Assembly (NCBI RefSeq): GCF_048544455.1
Contig: NC_133526.1
Location: 9,750,001-9,814,000, forward strand
Reading direction: 5' to 3'
DNA: 64,000 nucleotides
Source: Silene latifolia
Lineage: Eukaryota; Streptophyta; Magnoliopsida; Caryophyllales; Caryophyllaceae
Shown: piece after piece, positions 47,293-58,727 of the stretch
Numbering within the stretch: position 1 is the stretch's first letter
Layout: each line of letters begins with the position of its first letter
The notes under the pieces: generated by a model
Told to the model about the DNA's origin: nothing
What the model saw: only the letters and a program-made list of their open reading frames with translations
Databases searched by the model: none
Translations under genes and position numbers: made by a program

Positions 47293-48604
47293 TGTTGGGA
47301 AATGTGTCCTCAACAATAGTGCGATCACATGATTTAAATATCATTATTAAAACTCATATAAAGAATACGTAAGGGATGATTCAATTATATAGTCAACTGA
47401 TCAACATTAATCGGTAACGATTGGCTTGCTAGAGTTTGACGTTACTGTCGTGGGACGGTGGTGGTCAGTTGATCCCTTAAGGTCACATCTAAAGGATGAT
47501 GCCCTTATCTATAAAATTGATTAATTGTATGACGATACAAGTTGATCAATTCCTTAAAATTGAACAATTCAATTGTGAGAGAGAATATTTATATCTTATT
47601 AAAATGGGATTAAATAAGATTCGTTTTTAGTAATAAAAAGGCTTTATTACTAAATTTGATTATTGTTTGAGAAACAATAGAGACAAGAATGAATGGTTAA
47701 TTATAATTACAAGATGTTGTGAATTATAATTAAATGACCCATTTTATTTATGTGATCAAGAATTACTAGTCAATTTATTGGATGTAATTTAATTAATTCA
47801 TAAAATGATATTTATGTGATAAATATGTATTAAATTAATTAATAACATGTTATATTCTACATGTGACATGTTGTGTGACAAATGACAAATTGACAAAATA
47901 AAATGGTAGTCCTTTTTAAGAGGAGGACCGAAATGGTGGGTGTAGTAGTGGGTTGTGGTTATATTATTTTATGTGATAAGAATATTTTAATAAAAACCTA
48001 CACTACCTAGGCCTTACACACCTATTTCTTGTGTAGACCAAAAGCAAAAATAAAAAGATGTCATGCCTTGGTACATGGACACCCCACCGGTTTTCCATAT
48101 CAAAAAGAGAAGGATTTTGTTCTCTCTTGAGTGTATCATTCATTCTACACATGCAAATTAATTCATTCTTGCATACCTCTCTCTTCTATTCTCTCATCTT
48201 TCTCATAAACTTGAGAAATCTTGATTCAAATTGTTCAATGAGATTACTAATATTATTAGTGTAATATATGAGTATTAGTAATCAATTTTAAGGTAAACTA
48301 CTAAACAAATATCTAGCACATATTATTTAGTAGAGATAAGGGATAATCTTGGGTGCAATCGAGAGGAGTGGCTTCTATACTTGAGGTCTTTGGAGGATCG
48401 TCCTAATACTCATCATAGCTCAAGAACAAGTGAAGGTAGGAGACCTTACTTGTGCCCATAAACCGAAATTAGTAATGTAAGGGACATTGTTTTCTTATAA
48501 ATCTTTCCTTTTGTTATGCATGCACTAGATCTAAAGAACAAATAATTAACAAGTTAATTAGTTCACTATTAGAGGAGTCTAATAATAGGTATATGAACCT
48601 AACA
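47293..48604 (+). mobile_element. Long LTR (1.3 kb) of a Ty1/copia-type element
   Basis: Starts TGTTGGGAAATGTGTCCTC and ends CCTAACA, followed after two bases by TGGTATCAGAGC, the tRNA-iMet primer site used by most plant copia elements. No coding regions follow and no partner LTR is present in the window, so this is a broken element. Long LTRs of this kind occur in several plant copia lineages; I do not assign one. Confidence 0.75.
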
Positions 48605-49970
48605 AGTGGTATCAGAGCATAAGGATGTTGCATGCATAATCGGTTATTGTTTTTCCGAGTTAAAAGGTTAACATATAAAACTAAAAATTTGTGATTTATA
48701 AGTATAAGCCACGAAATCACCATGCATGTTATATATTCTGGTCCTAAAATATTTTTAGGTCATTTTTATGATTTATGGAAATTTATTGCTCATTTTAAGG
48801 ATTTTTGGTCATTTTATTACATTTTTATGACTAAAATGGGAATTAAAATGCTAAAAATAGTTAAATTTCGTTTCTGACCTTGGAAATTTTATATGACCTC
48901 ACATGCATATTTTACATGTTGTGTGTAAAAGGACGAGTTAATTTGATTAATATTTCATGATTTATGATTTTTATGAGATAAAAATGGAGTAAAAGAGGTA
49001 AAATGGTTAAAATTAGTTAAATTTCGAATTAAGCCATGATCTTTTAATATGATGTCACATTCATAATTTACAGAGAGTATGTAAATTTGTAGATTTAATG
49101 ATCTTACTTAGCAGGATTTATGGATTTTTGAGTAAAAATGGCATAAATAGTGACTATTTTAGCAAAAAATTAGCTAAAACATATTGCATGGCTTGAGAAA
49201 ATTATTTTAAGTTGCATTAATATCCCACTAATCAAATCTAAAGTTGTAAAAATTATTGGAGTAATTTTCGGATACTTTATGTATTTTATGAGATAAAACC
49301 GATAAAATGCAACTATATTTTCTCAAAATTAATTCGAAAATTTTAACCATGATTTTTGACATTATGAGTGTCATGGATTTATTCCAGAATGTTCAAAAAT
49401 TTAAAATTCAAATTTTGAAACTTTTATGAATTAATTTGGATTTATTTCATAAATATTGTGTTTTTAAGTTCAAAAATGAGCATAAAATTAAATCAAGTTG
49501 AATTATTGTCAAAAATTTAGTGATGACTGATTTTTGAGTCCTAAAATGTGTTAGGATAATTAACTTGAGCTTAGATGTGATTTAAGTGTTAATTAGTGAT
49601 TTTAAAAGGTTATTATCACGCATTTCCATGAAACCGGGTTATATGTACGACATAAGTTAAATAGGGCGATTTGGCACATGATTTTGCATGATAGATACAT
49701 ATTATAATGCTGCATATTTCAATTGTTGAATGTCTTTTATTTATATAATTTTGAATTATGTAATTTTATCTTAGTATGGCCTTAGTTTAATCAATATTAC
49801 CCGCAATGAAAGGGAATATTGATTCGGTTGTAATTTAATGTGATCTCGTATCACTTTTATTTTTATTTTATTTTATTAGTTTTTCCATTTTACAAATGTA
49901 TAATAGGAATAGCTTTGTATTTTTATTATTATTTGTAATTATGGAGCATCTTCAAAGACGGTGCCATTCG
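48605..49970 (+). mobile_element. Internal remnant downstream of the primer site
   Basis: AT-rich leader-like sequence with repeated AAAATGG and GTTAAATTTCG stretches, without open frames. The 26-bp segment beginning TACATATTATAATGCTGC occurs at about 49687 and again at about 49976. Interpreted as the untranslated leader of the element whose LTR lies at 47293; its right boundary is unclear. Confidence 0.5.
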
Positions 49971-49984
49971 GAAAGGTACATATT

Positions 49985-50335
49985 ATAATGCTGCATATTT
50001 CAAGCCTTTTAGCATGTTTAACTTGCCAATCTACTAATTTACGTGTTTGGTAAATGACATATTGAAACAGTAGATTGAGCTTCAATCTACTATTTTCCAA
50101 TATGCTACTCCACCCAGCATAGTCACATTAGTAGATTGAGAAAATTGAATCTGTCAACCATTTATATATAGTTACAACAATCTATTAACCTAAATCCGCT
50201 AATTACCAAACACTATTATTAAATCTGCTAATTGAAACATACTAGTCAAACATGTCAATCCAATCTGTCATTTATAATCTGCTTGACCAATCTGCTTCTG
50301 CTATTATTAATCTGCTGAGTACCAAACAGAGCCTA
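49985..50335. repeat. MITE-like repeat with AATCTGCT / AATCTACT motifs
   Basis: Dense in short repeats (AATCTACTA, AATCTGCTAA, TACCAAACA) in both orientations, as in small non-autonomous DNA transposons. Ends could not be fixed. Confidence 0.4.
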
Positions 50336-52136
50336 CCTAAAAAAAACCAACAAAATTGCAAAACTCTCCGCACTCAATCCCATCCTAACAATCACATTTG
50401 CTTTTTTGACACTATTCAATATACTCCTTATATTCTACATAAGTACATAACCTTCCACTTTTCATCTTAACAAAGATTAAGAAAATATACTAACCCACCA
50501 TATAATTAAATTTGGAATACACAAATATACTACATCACCATACAATTAAATTTGTACCACACAAACATTTCCCAAAAATAGAAATAAGGAAAGTATTGTG
50601 AATAAACAAAAAAGAAATAAAAAGGGTTATTCAGAATAGGAGGGACTTGAGGGTGTATGAGAGAAAATGTATTGACGTGGGATCTTGCTTGAGTTGTCCT
50701 AACTCTTAAGTAGTGCAATAAAAATATGAAGCTTTAGAATTTTTACTAATATGTAAAAAAAAGTATTACTTTACAAGCTTATTACTTTACAAGCTTATTA
50801 AATTATTTAGCTGGGTTCCGTGTTATTGGAGTAACACAAATTCTCATTATAGACGGACACTATCCGTCTATACGTATAGACGGATACCATTTTCCCTCAC
50901 AAAATACCCATTTGCCATAAAGTGGGAAGCACATGGGGGGTGCCCCATCTTGTCCCCTCTACCCATTTTATTAGAGGTCTTTACCCGTCTGTTCGTCCCA
51001 CCCGTCTATACCAAGACCTGTTGTTGCAGTAATCTTTCGCTAAAAATGGTCTTATATAAAATGGCTATGTTTTGGCCAAGCACGACAGCCTCGTTTTGAT
51101 ACCCTATAAAAATGGGTAAATTGGAAAATCCCATAATTTAGAAAAATGGGAGATGTATGGTTATCCCAAATTATGGGATTTCATTTTTTTCTATGAATTT
51201 TCAACTCCTCCATAATGGAGGAGTTTAATTACCGGTTAATTAGAAATTCCTTTATCAATCTAACTCACGAATGTCAACCGAACGTGTTTTGAGCAATTCA
51301 CATGAATTTCTCAATTCATGTAATTTCAATTCATGTAAATTGTAAGATTATGGAAAATTAATTCCCATATAACAAACGAATAAGGCCTAAGTAAAATAGA
51401 GATATAATTTATCAATTCCGTTTTAATATTTTGTATAGTATGTGTTTGACTAATCCTGTGCTACATCAAATTGTCAGTCCATTCATATCATCCATATCCT
51501 ATGACTATAAACCGTTATAATTTAGCAACAATATTGAAAATGATATTATATAGACCTTGACCTTCTAGAGATCAATGCCCTTGTTAGTTCTTATTCAGCA
51601 AGGGTTGCTCATGCTGAATTGCTGATGGCAAGAAAAGTCTTGAAATTAATAATCTAAAATTTCGAAACCAAAGGCCATTCCTTCATTCTTAGTACACACC
51701 GTTATGGACTGATTAATAATCAAATAAGAGCAATTAATTAATTTTGTCATTACTATTTTAAAAAACTAATTTTGTATTGACTTTCATTTTGGCGTTATCA
51801 TACATCCCCTCCAATTCGATCTCGTATGTAAGAGATATGATCAGTCAAACGTTTTTTTGACAAAAATAGGGTATTCGGGGAAAAACTGTAAAGCTCAACG
51901 AGACCATGTGAATTATACCTAAAGAATTTTTTTTCTGTTTTGAAAATTATTTTCAAGATGAAACTAAATATTTTTATTATGCCACCACGTTTTAAGTTTA
52001 AGACGGAAATAAAATTAGTATTAATCAGATAAGCTCTTTCTATACATTTTTCAAAGTAATTCAATATTAAGAGGCCGGTCCACAATATTTGACGTGATGA
52101 TAATGATGCATGGCAATTTACTACTTGGAATTGCAC
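50335..52136. other. Unit D backbone upstream of PR-10d
   Basis: Begins with part of the Helitron interior seen at 37800-38190, then jumps to the equivalent of 39525 onward, so roughly 1.3 kb of unit C is absent here. A CACAAATTCTC-type MITE lies at about 50834-51030. TTTTGTATAGTATGTGTTTG at about 51430 is the intact Helitron target site. No gene. Confidence 0.55.
50834..51030. repeat. CACAAATTCTC-type MITE in unit D
   Basis: CACAAATTCTCATTATAGAC at the left, with internal GACGGAT inverted segments. Unit C lacks it at the corresponding point (about 39872). The exact target duplication is unclear. Confidence 0.5.
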
Positions 52137-52144
52137 TATAAATA
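52137..52144 (+). promoter_or_regulatory. TATA box of PR-10d
   Basis: TATAAATA 123 bp before the ATG, in the conserved PR-10 promoter context with an uninterrupted leader. Confidence 0.7.
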
Positions 52145-52259
52145 TGAGACGAAATAGCAAACATTTGTATCAACCAACCTCCTTCATTTCACTAGCAATC
52201 CTCAATTCAAACATCTTCTTATATTATTTCTTCATTTAGCCTCTTAACAAAAATCGATA

Positions 52260-52745
52260 ATGGGAGTTTCAACACACACAATGGTCGACTGCACTAGCCC
52301 TGTGGCCGCGGCTAGGTTGTTTAATGCTTTCTGCATTGATAACCATAATTTCATGCCAAAAGCGTTGCCCCATTTTGTGAAAAGTGTAGACGTTGTTCAA
52401 GGTGAACCTGGCACGGTTGGGTCTGTCAGACAACTCAACTTCCCTGAAGGGAAGCCCTTCAAATACGCGAAAAATAGAGTGGATGAAATTGATGCAGGCA
52501 AGTTCTACTGCAAGTACACGACCATTGAAGGTGATGTCCTTCGTGAAAACATAGAATATGTAGTTCACGAGACAACCTTCGAGCCATCAGGGAACGGGAC
52601 TCACTACACGATGGTGACAAACTACCACACAAAGGGAGATTTTGTGGTTACTGATGACCACGTCGCGGCTGGAAAAGAGAATATCAAGAAGATGTTCGAC
52701 ACTGCTTCCGAATATCTTGCTGCCAATCCTCACCTATATGCTTGA
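52260..52745 (+). CDS. PR-10d: PR-10/Bet v 1 family protein, single exon
   Basis: An intact 161-aa Bet v 1-fold protein with the GEPGTVG loop at residues 48-54. It shares His38 and its promoter sequence (GAGGCCGGTCCACAATATTT) with PR-10b. It is the only copy with Glu in GKENIKKMFD where the others have Gln. No intron. Promoter and leader are uninterrupted, so this and PR-10a have the most normal structure. Function is as for the family: cytosolic ligand-binding, stress- or defence-associated, specifics unknown. Confidence 0.95.
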   Translation: MGVSTHTMVDCTSPVAAARLFNAFCIDNHNFMPKALPHFVKSVDVVQGEPGTVGSVRQLNFPEGKPFKYAKNRVDEIDAGKFYCKYTTIEGDVLRENIEYVVHETTFEPSGNGTHYTMVTNYHTKGDFVVTDDHVAAGKENIKKMFDTASEYLAANPHLYA

Positions 52746-52855
52746 AATTTGAATTGGTGTGTGATTAATCAAGGATATGATATGGTGGCTTTAGAGAATA
52801 AGATTTGCATTGAGTTTTATGCGTGTGTTTTCTTGCTTTTGTAACCAAAATATTG

Positions 52856-52920
52856 TTTTTTTTTTTTTTTTTTTAACGAGAGAACCCGCAGCCGCTACCT
52901 TTGTTACCTACGGGTTAAAT
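52856..52920 (-). mobile_element. SINE-like 3' fragment after PR-10d, 65 bp
   Basis: The clearest copy: CCAAAATATTG is duplicated at 52845-52855 and 52921-52931 (11 bp) around a T run and AACGAGAGAACCCGCAGCC. Minus-strand orientation puts poly(A) at its 3' end, as expected for a 5'-truncated SINE or LINE-mobilised fragment. Confidence 0.6.
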
Positions 52921-53461
52921 CCAAAATATTGGGTTTTATGGTGTTTTGTTTCATTTTCAATTTTTGTTCACTTGAGAATAAAATGTAACATTATAATAAA
53001 GGATTTTTTTTTTGTGAGCTTCGCTTTTTGTACTTGTCTTGTTGAATGGGTTTTTTGAGTGTACTTGTTTTGGTGTCCTGTTCCGTTTGGAATACCTATA
53101 CTTTTGTCTACATTTTCATTTCCTCACTGTCACCTTTTTTTAAAAAATAAATCTTGAAGTAGCCATAACACTTGGATAATAAGAATTCAGAAAACTATAT
53201 TTTTTTCAACTCAAAGTTCTCATAGAGACAATGTGTTTGGAAAAAAAAAATCGCTTTTAGAACTCGTAGATGAGAGTTATGGCCAAAACCGTTGACTGAC
53301 TATAACTCTCAACTGCGAGTTCAAAAATCAATGATTTTTCGGTTAATTTGAAAATCACGTAAAGACGATTAACTTGAAAAATATTACGGTTTTTTGAATC
53401 ATAGCCATGATACATGGCTTGTTAAAAAAAATCCCGAAAAAGAAGGGTACTATTAGAAAAT

Positions 53462-53882
53462 GGAAATTTCACAGGGTACCTTCGAACTTTGGCAGATTAA
53501 ACATGGTATCCCTCATTTTAAGTTTCTATATATAGTACACTTGTATTTACCTTTTCTTTTCCCAGAATGCCCATTTGGCAAATTTATGTCACAACGCAGT
53601 TACTCATATGAGTAATTAAACGAGTAATTGAGTATGTTTTGTTATCTGTTTTTTGTTATTTGGATATTAAATGTTAGTTTATTAGATTATGAAGTTTTAG
53701 TGTATTAGATAATAAAAAAAGGTATCACAAATCATAGGAGTAACGACGTTATGATGGAAATTTGTCAAAGGGCATTCTGGGAATGGAAAAGGTAAATACA
53801 GGGGTGTCATATATAAGAACTTAAAATGCGGGAAACCATGTGTAATCTGCTAAAATTCGAGAGTACCATAGAAAATTTCCGT
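53462..53882. mobile_element. Mutator-like foldback MITE in unit D, 421 bp
   Basis: Inverted arms GGAAATTTCACAGGGTACC and GAGTACCATAGAAAATTTCC. Perfect 9-bp duplication TTAGAAAAT (53453-53461, 53883-53891). Unit B has the empty site near 35968 (TACTTTTAGAAAATGAAAAG). Confidence 0.75.
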
Positions 53883-53891
53883 TTAGAAAAT

Positions 53892-54549
53892 GAAAAGGTT
53901 CAGAGTAACGTTGAGAAAATGAAAAGGTTTAGAGTAACGTTGTATTACTTGCCTAATTCATACATTTATCATTTATGAGTCATTTTTGTAGGAACTTCTT
54001 TAAATTGTGATAACATAAAATTCATCAACTAAGTTTTGCGAGTCATTAAATGGTTCGGGTCGCATTTTTACAATATCTAACAGTTCTAAATTTATGCGTA
54101 AAAATAAAGGGAAATGAGAGTGAAAGAAGAATTTATTATTTAAGTTTTGCGAGTCATTAAATGGTTCGGTTCGGTTTGGTCTTGGACCAATGTTGAGCCT
54201 TAAGGTCTTGGACCAATGTTGAGCCTTAATTGTGAATAGACGGAAAAAGAAATATGGAGGGTTATTCAGAATAAGAGGGAATAAGAGAAAAAAATATATT
54301 GACATGGGATCTTATTTAATTCGTATTAAGTAGTGCAATAAAAATACGAAGCTTTTAGAATTTTTTACTAATATATGAAAAAAGATATTAATGATCTAAA
54401 ATGTGCATTGTCAAACATGTAAAAGGCATATGTGTATTGGATTTGAATGAATAAGTATTATTTTACAAGCTTATTAAATTATTTAGTTGAGCTCTGTGTT
54501 ATTGGGGTAATCTTTTGCTAAAAATAGTTTTATTGAACAATTTGTTTTT
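53892..54549. other. Start of unit E, no gene seen
   Basis: AAAATGAAAAGGTT is repeated twice (about 53887, 53918) and TGGACCAATGTTGAGCCTTA twice (about 54185, 54213). From about 54230 it follows the unit's upstream segment. No gene. Confidence 0.45.
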
Positions 54550-55516
54550 CGGAAATCTTTCATGGTACCCTTTAATTTGTCAGATTTCCCATGGTACCCA
54601 TGCTTTTAAGAATCTGTCTATTCTACCCTTGAGGTTGCATTTTTGTACCTATGGTACCCTTAATGTAACGACCGTTAGATGGACGTTAAGTTTTGATGAT
54701 TTGGTAATAAATTAGTAATTAAAAATTATTAATAAATATGAAATAATGGAAAGGAGGGGTAACATGAAAAATCTGATAAAATTAAGGGGTACCATGGGAA
54801 ATTTCTATAATTTTTAATTATTAATTCGGAAAATTCACGTAATACCCCTGAACTATGTCAGTTTTCACCTGTTACCCAACCTTTTAAGTTAGTACACAAA
54901 GTACTCTTGACGCTTTTTCTTTTCAAGCATGGCGTGCCCTTTTTATCGTTCTTAAAGCTTTCAATTGAGCATAAATCATAAACCAGAAATCGGATTTTGA
55001 CAATTCTTTTTTTTCAAATTGATTAACTTTTCGAGATCTATAATTTGACAAAAAGAAAATGGTTATTCGAAAATTTAAGATCGAAATTATAGTTGATTTG
55101 AGATTTTCGTACAAAAAAACCCGACAAAACGCCCCAATCACAGAGTATGACGAGATAATCATTTTAGAACAAAAATTGGCCGATTTTGAATTCCGGTCTA
55201 GAAGTTATGCTCAATGGAATTTTTTTATACCGACAAAAAAGGTATGTTATGCATGAAAACCAAACATAAAGGGTATTATGTACAAAAACTTAAAAAATTA
55301 GGTATCATGTACAAAGTGGCAAAGTTCAGTGATATCACGTGAATTATCCGTTGCTAATTTCTTGTCACATCGTCAAAACTTTACCACGTAAACAACTGTT
55401 ACATTAGGGGTACCATGGGCACAAAAATGGAACCACAAGGATAGAATAGGCAGATTCCTAAAAGCAGGGTAACATGAAATATCTGACAAAATTAAAGGAT
55501 ATCATGAGAATATTCC
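54550..55516. mobile_element. GGTACC-family foldback MITE in unit E with another MITE inside
   Basis: The outer arms match 12759-13187 (CGGAAATCTTTCATGGTACC on the left). It is split by the MITE at 54827-55350. The same outer insertion occupies the same point of units B and E. Confidence 0.75.
54827..55350. mobile_element. Mutator-like foldback MITE, 524 bp, nested
   Basis: Starts CGGAAAATTCACGTAATACC and ends AGTGATATCACGTGAATTATCCG in inverted relation, with flanks TTATTAATT / TTGCTAATT (9 bp, two mismatches). The copy at 12759 has no insertion at this point. Positions 55041-55055 are the empty site for the CACTA MITE at 1416-1708. Confidence 0.75.
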
Positions 55517-55889
55517 TTTTTTTTTTTGGGTACCATTATAGAAAAATTTGTGAAAATAAAAATAAAAGTGCTGGTAAAACGGCTTTGTTTTGGCCAAGCA
55601 CGACGGCCTCATTTTGCTGTCCATATAAAAATGGCTAAATTGGAAAATTCTTGATTTGGAAAAATGGGAGATGTTCGGTTACATCATTTTCTTTCTTTTT
55701 TCGCATGAATTTCCAACTCCTCCATAATAGAGGAGTTCAATTTCCAAGCCCTCTAGTTAATTGAAAACTCATGTATCAATCCAACTCATGGATGTCAACT
55801 AAACGAATTTTGAGCAATTCACAACAATTCATGTGTTTTGTAAAATTATGAAAGGTTAATTCTCGTATGGCAACTAAACGAGGCCTAAG
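55517..55889. other. Unit E relic of the PR-10 unit
   Basis: Contains GGCCAAGCACGACGGCCTCA and the following unit sequence up to GAGGCCTAAG, then switches to a LINE leader. No PR-10 gene follows in the window. Confidence 0.6.
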
Positions 55890-56969
55890 GCTCCAAGAGA
55901 GATGTAGAGATAGAGAGAGAAAAAAATAAAAATAAAAATAAATAGAAAAGCTAAACCCTAATCAATCAAAAATCGATAAACCCTAATTAAAAAACCCAAA
56001 AAAATGTCGATCAATTGTAATGATCAAACCCAGTTTCCCCCTCTAGTCTCTAATTCAAATAATAATCTTGTTCAGAACGTTCTCGTTCCGTCTGCGGTGG
56101 TTGTTTTTGGCGGTCCTAAGGCCGATCAGGTGCAGAAAACAACGAATGTTAATCAGATTGTTGGGATTGCTCCATATGATTTGGATTCACTTGAACCTGA
56201 AAATTCTTCTGAATGGATGGTGCAAGGCCGCAGAAGGAAAGGAAAGAGTCCCTTGGTTAGCATTCCTGAAGAGCCTGAAGATTTGATGCAGATTGAGAAG
56301 GAGGATGTGAAGGAGGAGTTGGAATATTGGAAGAACGCTGTATATGGTTTCGTGTTGGATGCTAATACACCAGTGGATGTCTTGGAAGGGTTTATTAAAC
56401 GTCTCTGGTCGAATAATTTACCAATGGATAAAATCTCATTCTGTCCTAATGGTGTGTTTATGGTTCGATTCCGGACAGCGACAGCTAAGGCGCAGATTTT
56501 TCAACAAGGACACTTCCTCTTCGACAACAAGCCTCTTATTGTGAGGCCATGGAGTGAGGAGGTTGAATTGGTGAAGGATGACGTTAAGAATGTCCCCGTG
56601 TGGGTAAGAATACATAAGTTGCATCTCAAGTTTTGGGGTATATCTCTCCCCAAAATTGCAGGCTTAATGGGTAAGTTTGTGCGTTGTGATGAAGCTACTA
56701 AGGAGAAAACCCGGTTGGGATTTGCTAGGGTTATGATTGATGTACCATTTGGCAAACCAATCCCGGAGTCTGTTAAGTTTCTGGATGAAGAAGGACAAAT
56801 TGTTCAATTGAAGGTTAAATTTGAGTGGAAACCCGTTGCCTGTACTAATTGTAAGGGTATAGGTCATGATGGTTCCAATTGTCGGAAAGGAAAGCCTGGA
56901 GTGAAGCCTGTGGCAACGAAGCAGGTGGTGAAGCGGCAATGGAGACCAAAGCAAGCTGGTAAATCTACT
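55890..56969 (+). mobile_element. LINE 5' part (5' UTR and ORF1), cut by a CACTA-like element
   Basis: Begins abruptly within unit E at about 55890 with a GAGA-rich leader and TAAACCCTAATCAATC, then ORF1. Sequence after 56969 belongs to another transposon. No target duplication could be defined because the 3' end is not in view. Confidence 0.65.
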
Positions 56970-56996
56970 CACTACAAGGATAACACGGAAAAGTGA
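56004..56996 (+). CDS. LINE ORF1-like protein: DUF4283 and zinc knuckle, 3' end replaced
   Basis: A 330-aa open frame. DUF4283 spans about residues 105-250 (WKNAVYGFVLDANTPVDVLE, VPVWVRIHKLHLKFWGISLP). The zinc knuckle CTNCKGIGHDGSNC is near residues 286-299, followed by a basic tail. Plant L1 ORF1 proteins bind the element's RNA; proteins of this type without ORF2 are common as fragments. The last nine or so codons are encoded by the CACTA-like terminus that starts at 56970, so the natural C-terminus is missing. It differs strongly from the ORF1 at 14216 and belongs to another L1 family. The frame is otherwise uninterrupted. Confidence 0.8.
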   Translation: MSINCNDQTQFPPLVSNSNNNLVQNVLVPSAVVVFGGPKADQVQKTTNVNQIVGIAPYDLDSLEPENSSEWMVQGRRRKGKSPLVSIPEEPEDLMQIEKEDVKEELEYWKNAVYGFVLDANTPVDVLEGFIKRLWSNNLPMDKISFCPNGVFMVRFRTATAKAQIFQQGHFLFDNKPLIVRPWSEEVELVKDDVKNVPVWVRIHKLHLKFWGISLPKIAGLMGKFVRCDEATKEKTRLGFARVMIDVPFGKPIPESVKFLDEEGQIVQLKVKFEWKPVACTNCKGIGHDGSNCRKGKPGVKPVATKQVVKRQWRPKQAGKSTHYKDNTEK

Positions 56997-57480
56997 CGGA
57001 CGAATCCGTCACTATATAGCATTTCCCGTCACAAAAAGCGGGTTTGTGACGGATTACCCGTCACAAACCGTCGTCACTATATATGGTCACAAAAAGCGGG
57101 TTTGTGACGGATAATCCGTCACAAATCCATCTGTGACGGATTTGTGACGGATAATCCGTCACATAGTTTACCAACAGTGACACGTGTACTCCGTCACAAA
57201 ATATTAGTATGTGACGGCTAATCCGTCACAAAAAAGAATTTTTGTGACGGACTTTCCGTCGCAAATTGGACTTTTGTGACGGACTTTCCGTTGCAAAAAA
57301 GAATTTTTGTGACGGACTTTCCGTCGCAAATTGGACTTTTGCGACGGACTTTCCGTTGCAAAAAATAATTTTTGTGACGGACTTTCCGTCGCAAAAAAGA
57401 ATTTTTGTGACGGATTTGCCGTTGCAAATCAGAATTTTTATGACGGATTTGTGACGGCTAATCCGTCACAAACTGAAACA
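56970..57480. mobile_element. CACTA-like terminus with GTGACGG subterminal repeats
   Basis: Starts CACTACAAGGATAACACGG and continues into more than a dozen GTGACGGA / TCCGTCAC motifs in both orientations, the layout of a CACTA end, but from a different family than 17576. A run of about 32-bp units (TTTGTGACGGACTTTCCGTC) fills 57240-57430. No matching right terminal repeat is seen before the Ty3/gypsy element, so it may be truncated or split. Confidence 0.65.
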
Positions 57481-58727
57481 GCATTTTTAAAAAAACCAGC
57501 AGGTTTGCTGCTGGCCACTATGCACGTAGCATTGTTTCAGTAGAACCTGCAATATACCACACAATCCCGTCGACCGCAAAGCGGGAATCTATGTCAAGTC
57601 GACCGCAAAGCGGGAACCAATCAACAATACGTTTTAACTAACACCAACACCGAATCATAAAGTTAAAGGTTGTCTTTTATAAATAAAATCTAACATAATT
57701 AAGTTAGTGGTTTACATAAACTTCATCAAATCTACCAAGGTTCAAGATTTGATTTTTAGTTAAAAAACTAAGAGTTTACCTAATCGGAGTAACGTGCTGA
57801 CTACCAAATGGATGACCGTCATCCGTGAAATCGTCTCTATGAAATGGAGGCGGACCACCTGAGCACGTATGGGGGGAGGGGGAGTCCACATATGTATTTA
57901 GAGAACATTAAAGGAATCGTTACCAAACTCTTTCGTCATTAATAAATCACAAGTACGTGTTTACTACCTAAGTGACTTGAAACGTACAAAGACAGTCCCA
58001 AAACGGGGACTATTCAAGAATTGCTCCTAATGAGAAATTCTTGAACGGGTTACTAGGTCGATCAACATCAAAACAAACAATAATTTGAACATCAACAATA
58101 AAAACAATGGCTACTAATTTTTAAACCAATTTCTAACTTACAATTTATATTCTTCTAATTTCTAACTAGCATAACAATTTGTAAATGACATTTTAAACCA
58201 ATTTCCATCATTTGACATTAGTTTATAATCATATCTAACTTACATTTAAAACAAATTTCTAACTTACAATTTATATTCTACTACTATACTACTAATTTCT
58301 AACTTATATTTTTAACCAATTTACAACATTTTTGACCAATTTACAACATTTTACTAATATATTAACTTGGAATAATTGATAAGAATAATCCCACCTTTGT
58401 CTACTCTTCCCAAAATAGTCCCAGCTTTAACTAATCCAAGAATGATCTCACCTTTGTAACAACTCTTCTTAAAATGAGCCTTTACTTGTTTGTAACCTAT
58501 AATAGAAGGTAATTTTCTTTTTATTTGTTAATTGTATCAATCAATCATTCATTCATCAACACCCCCTTCCCCTACCTCCTCTCTTCTAGTTTGTGTCACT
58601 GTGTTTTGTACTGCCAAATTCCAGATTCTTTTTCCTCTTCTGCCTTTATTCTTCCACTTTTTGTAATTCCTTCTGTTCCGGGTTTAATTCCAGAGCAGGT
58701 GTTTGTTACCACTCGTAGCTAGTAGAA
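57481..58727. other. Unassigned region with short direct repeats
   Basis: GTCGACCGCAAAGCGGGAA occurs twice (about 57569, 57597). AATTTCTAACTTACAATTTA-type segments recur at about 58129 and 58254. It may be the interior of the CACTA-like element. No gene is supported. Confidence 0.4.

Noticed and set aside
57218-57543. Open frames with repeated FCDGLSVA-type peptides
   Set aside because: They are translations of the GTGACGG subterminal array and occur on both strands; there is no coding signal beyond the repeat period.
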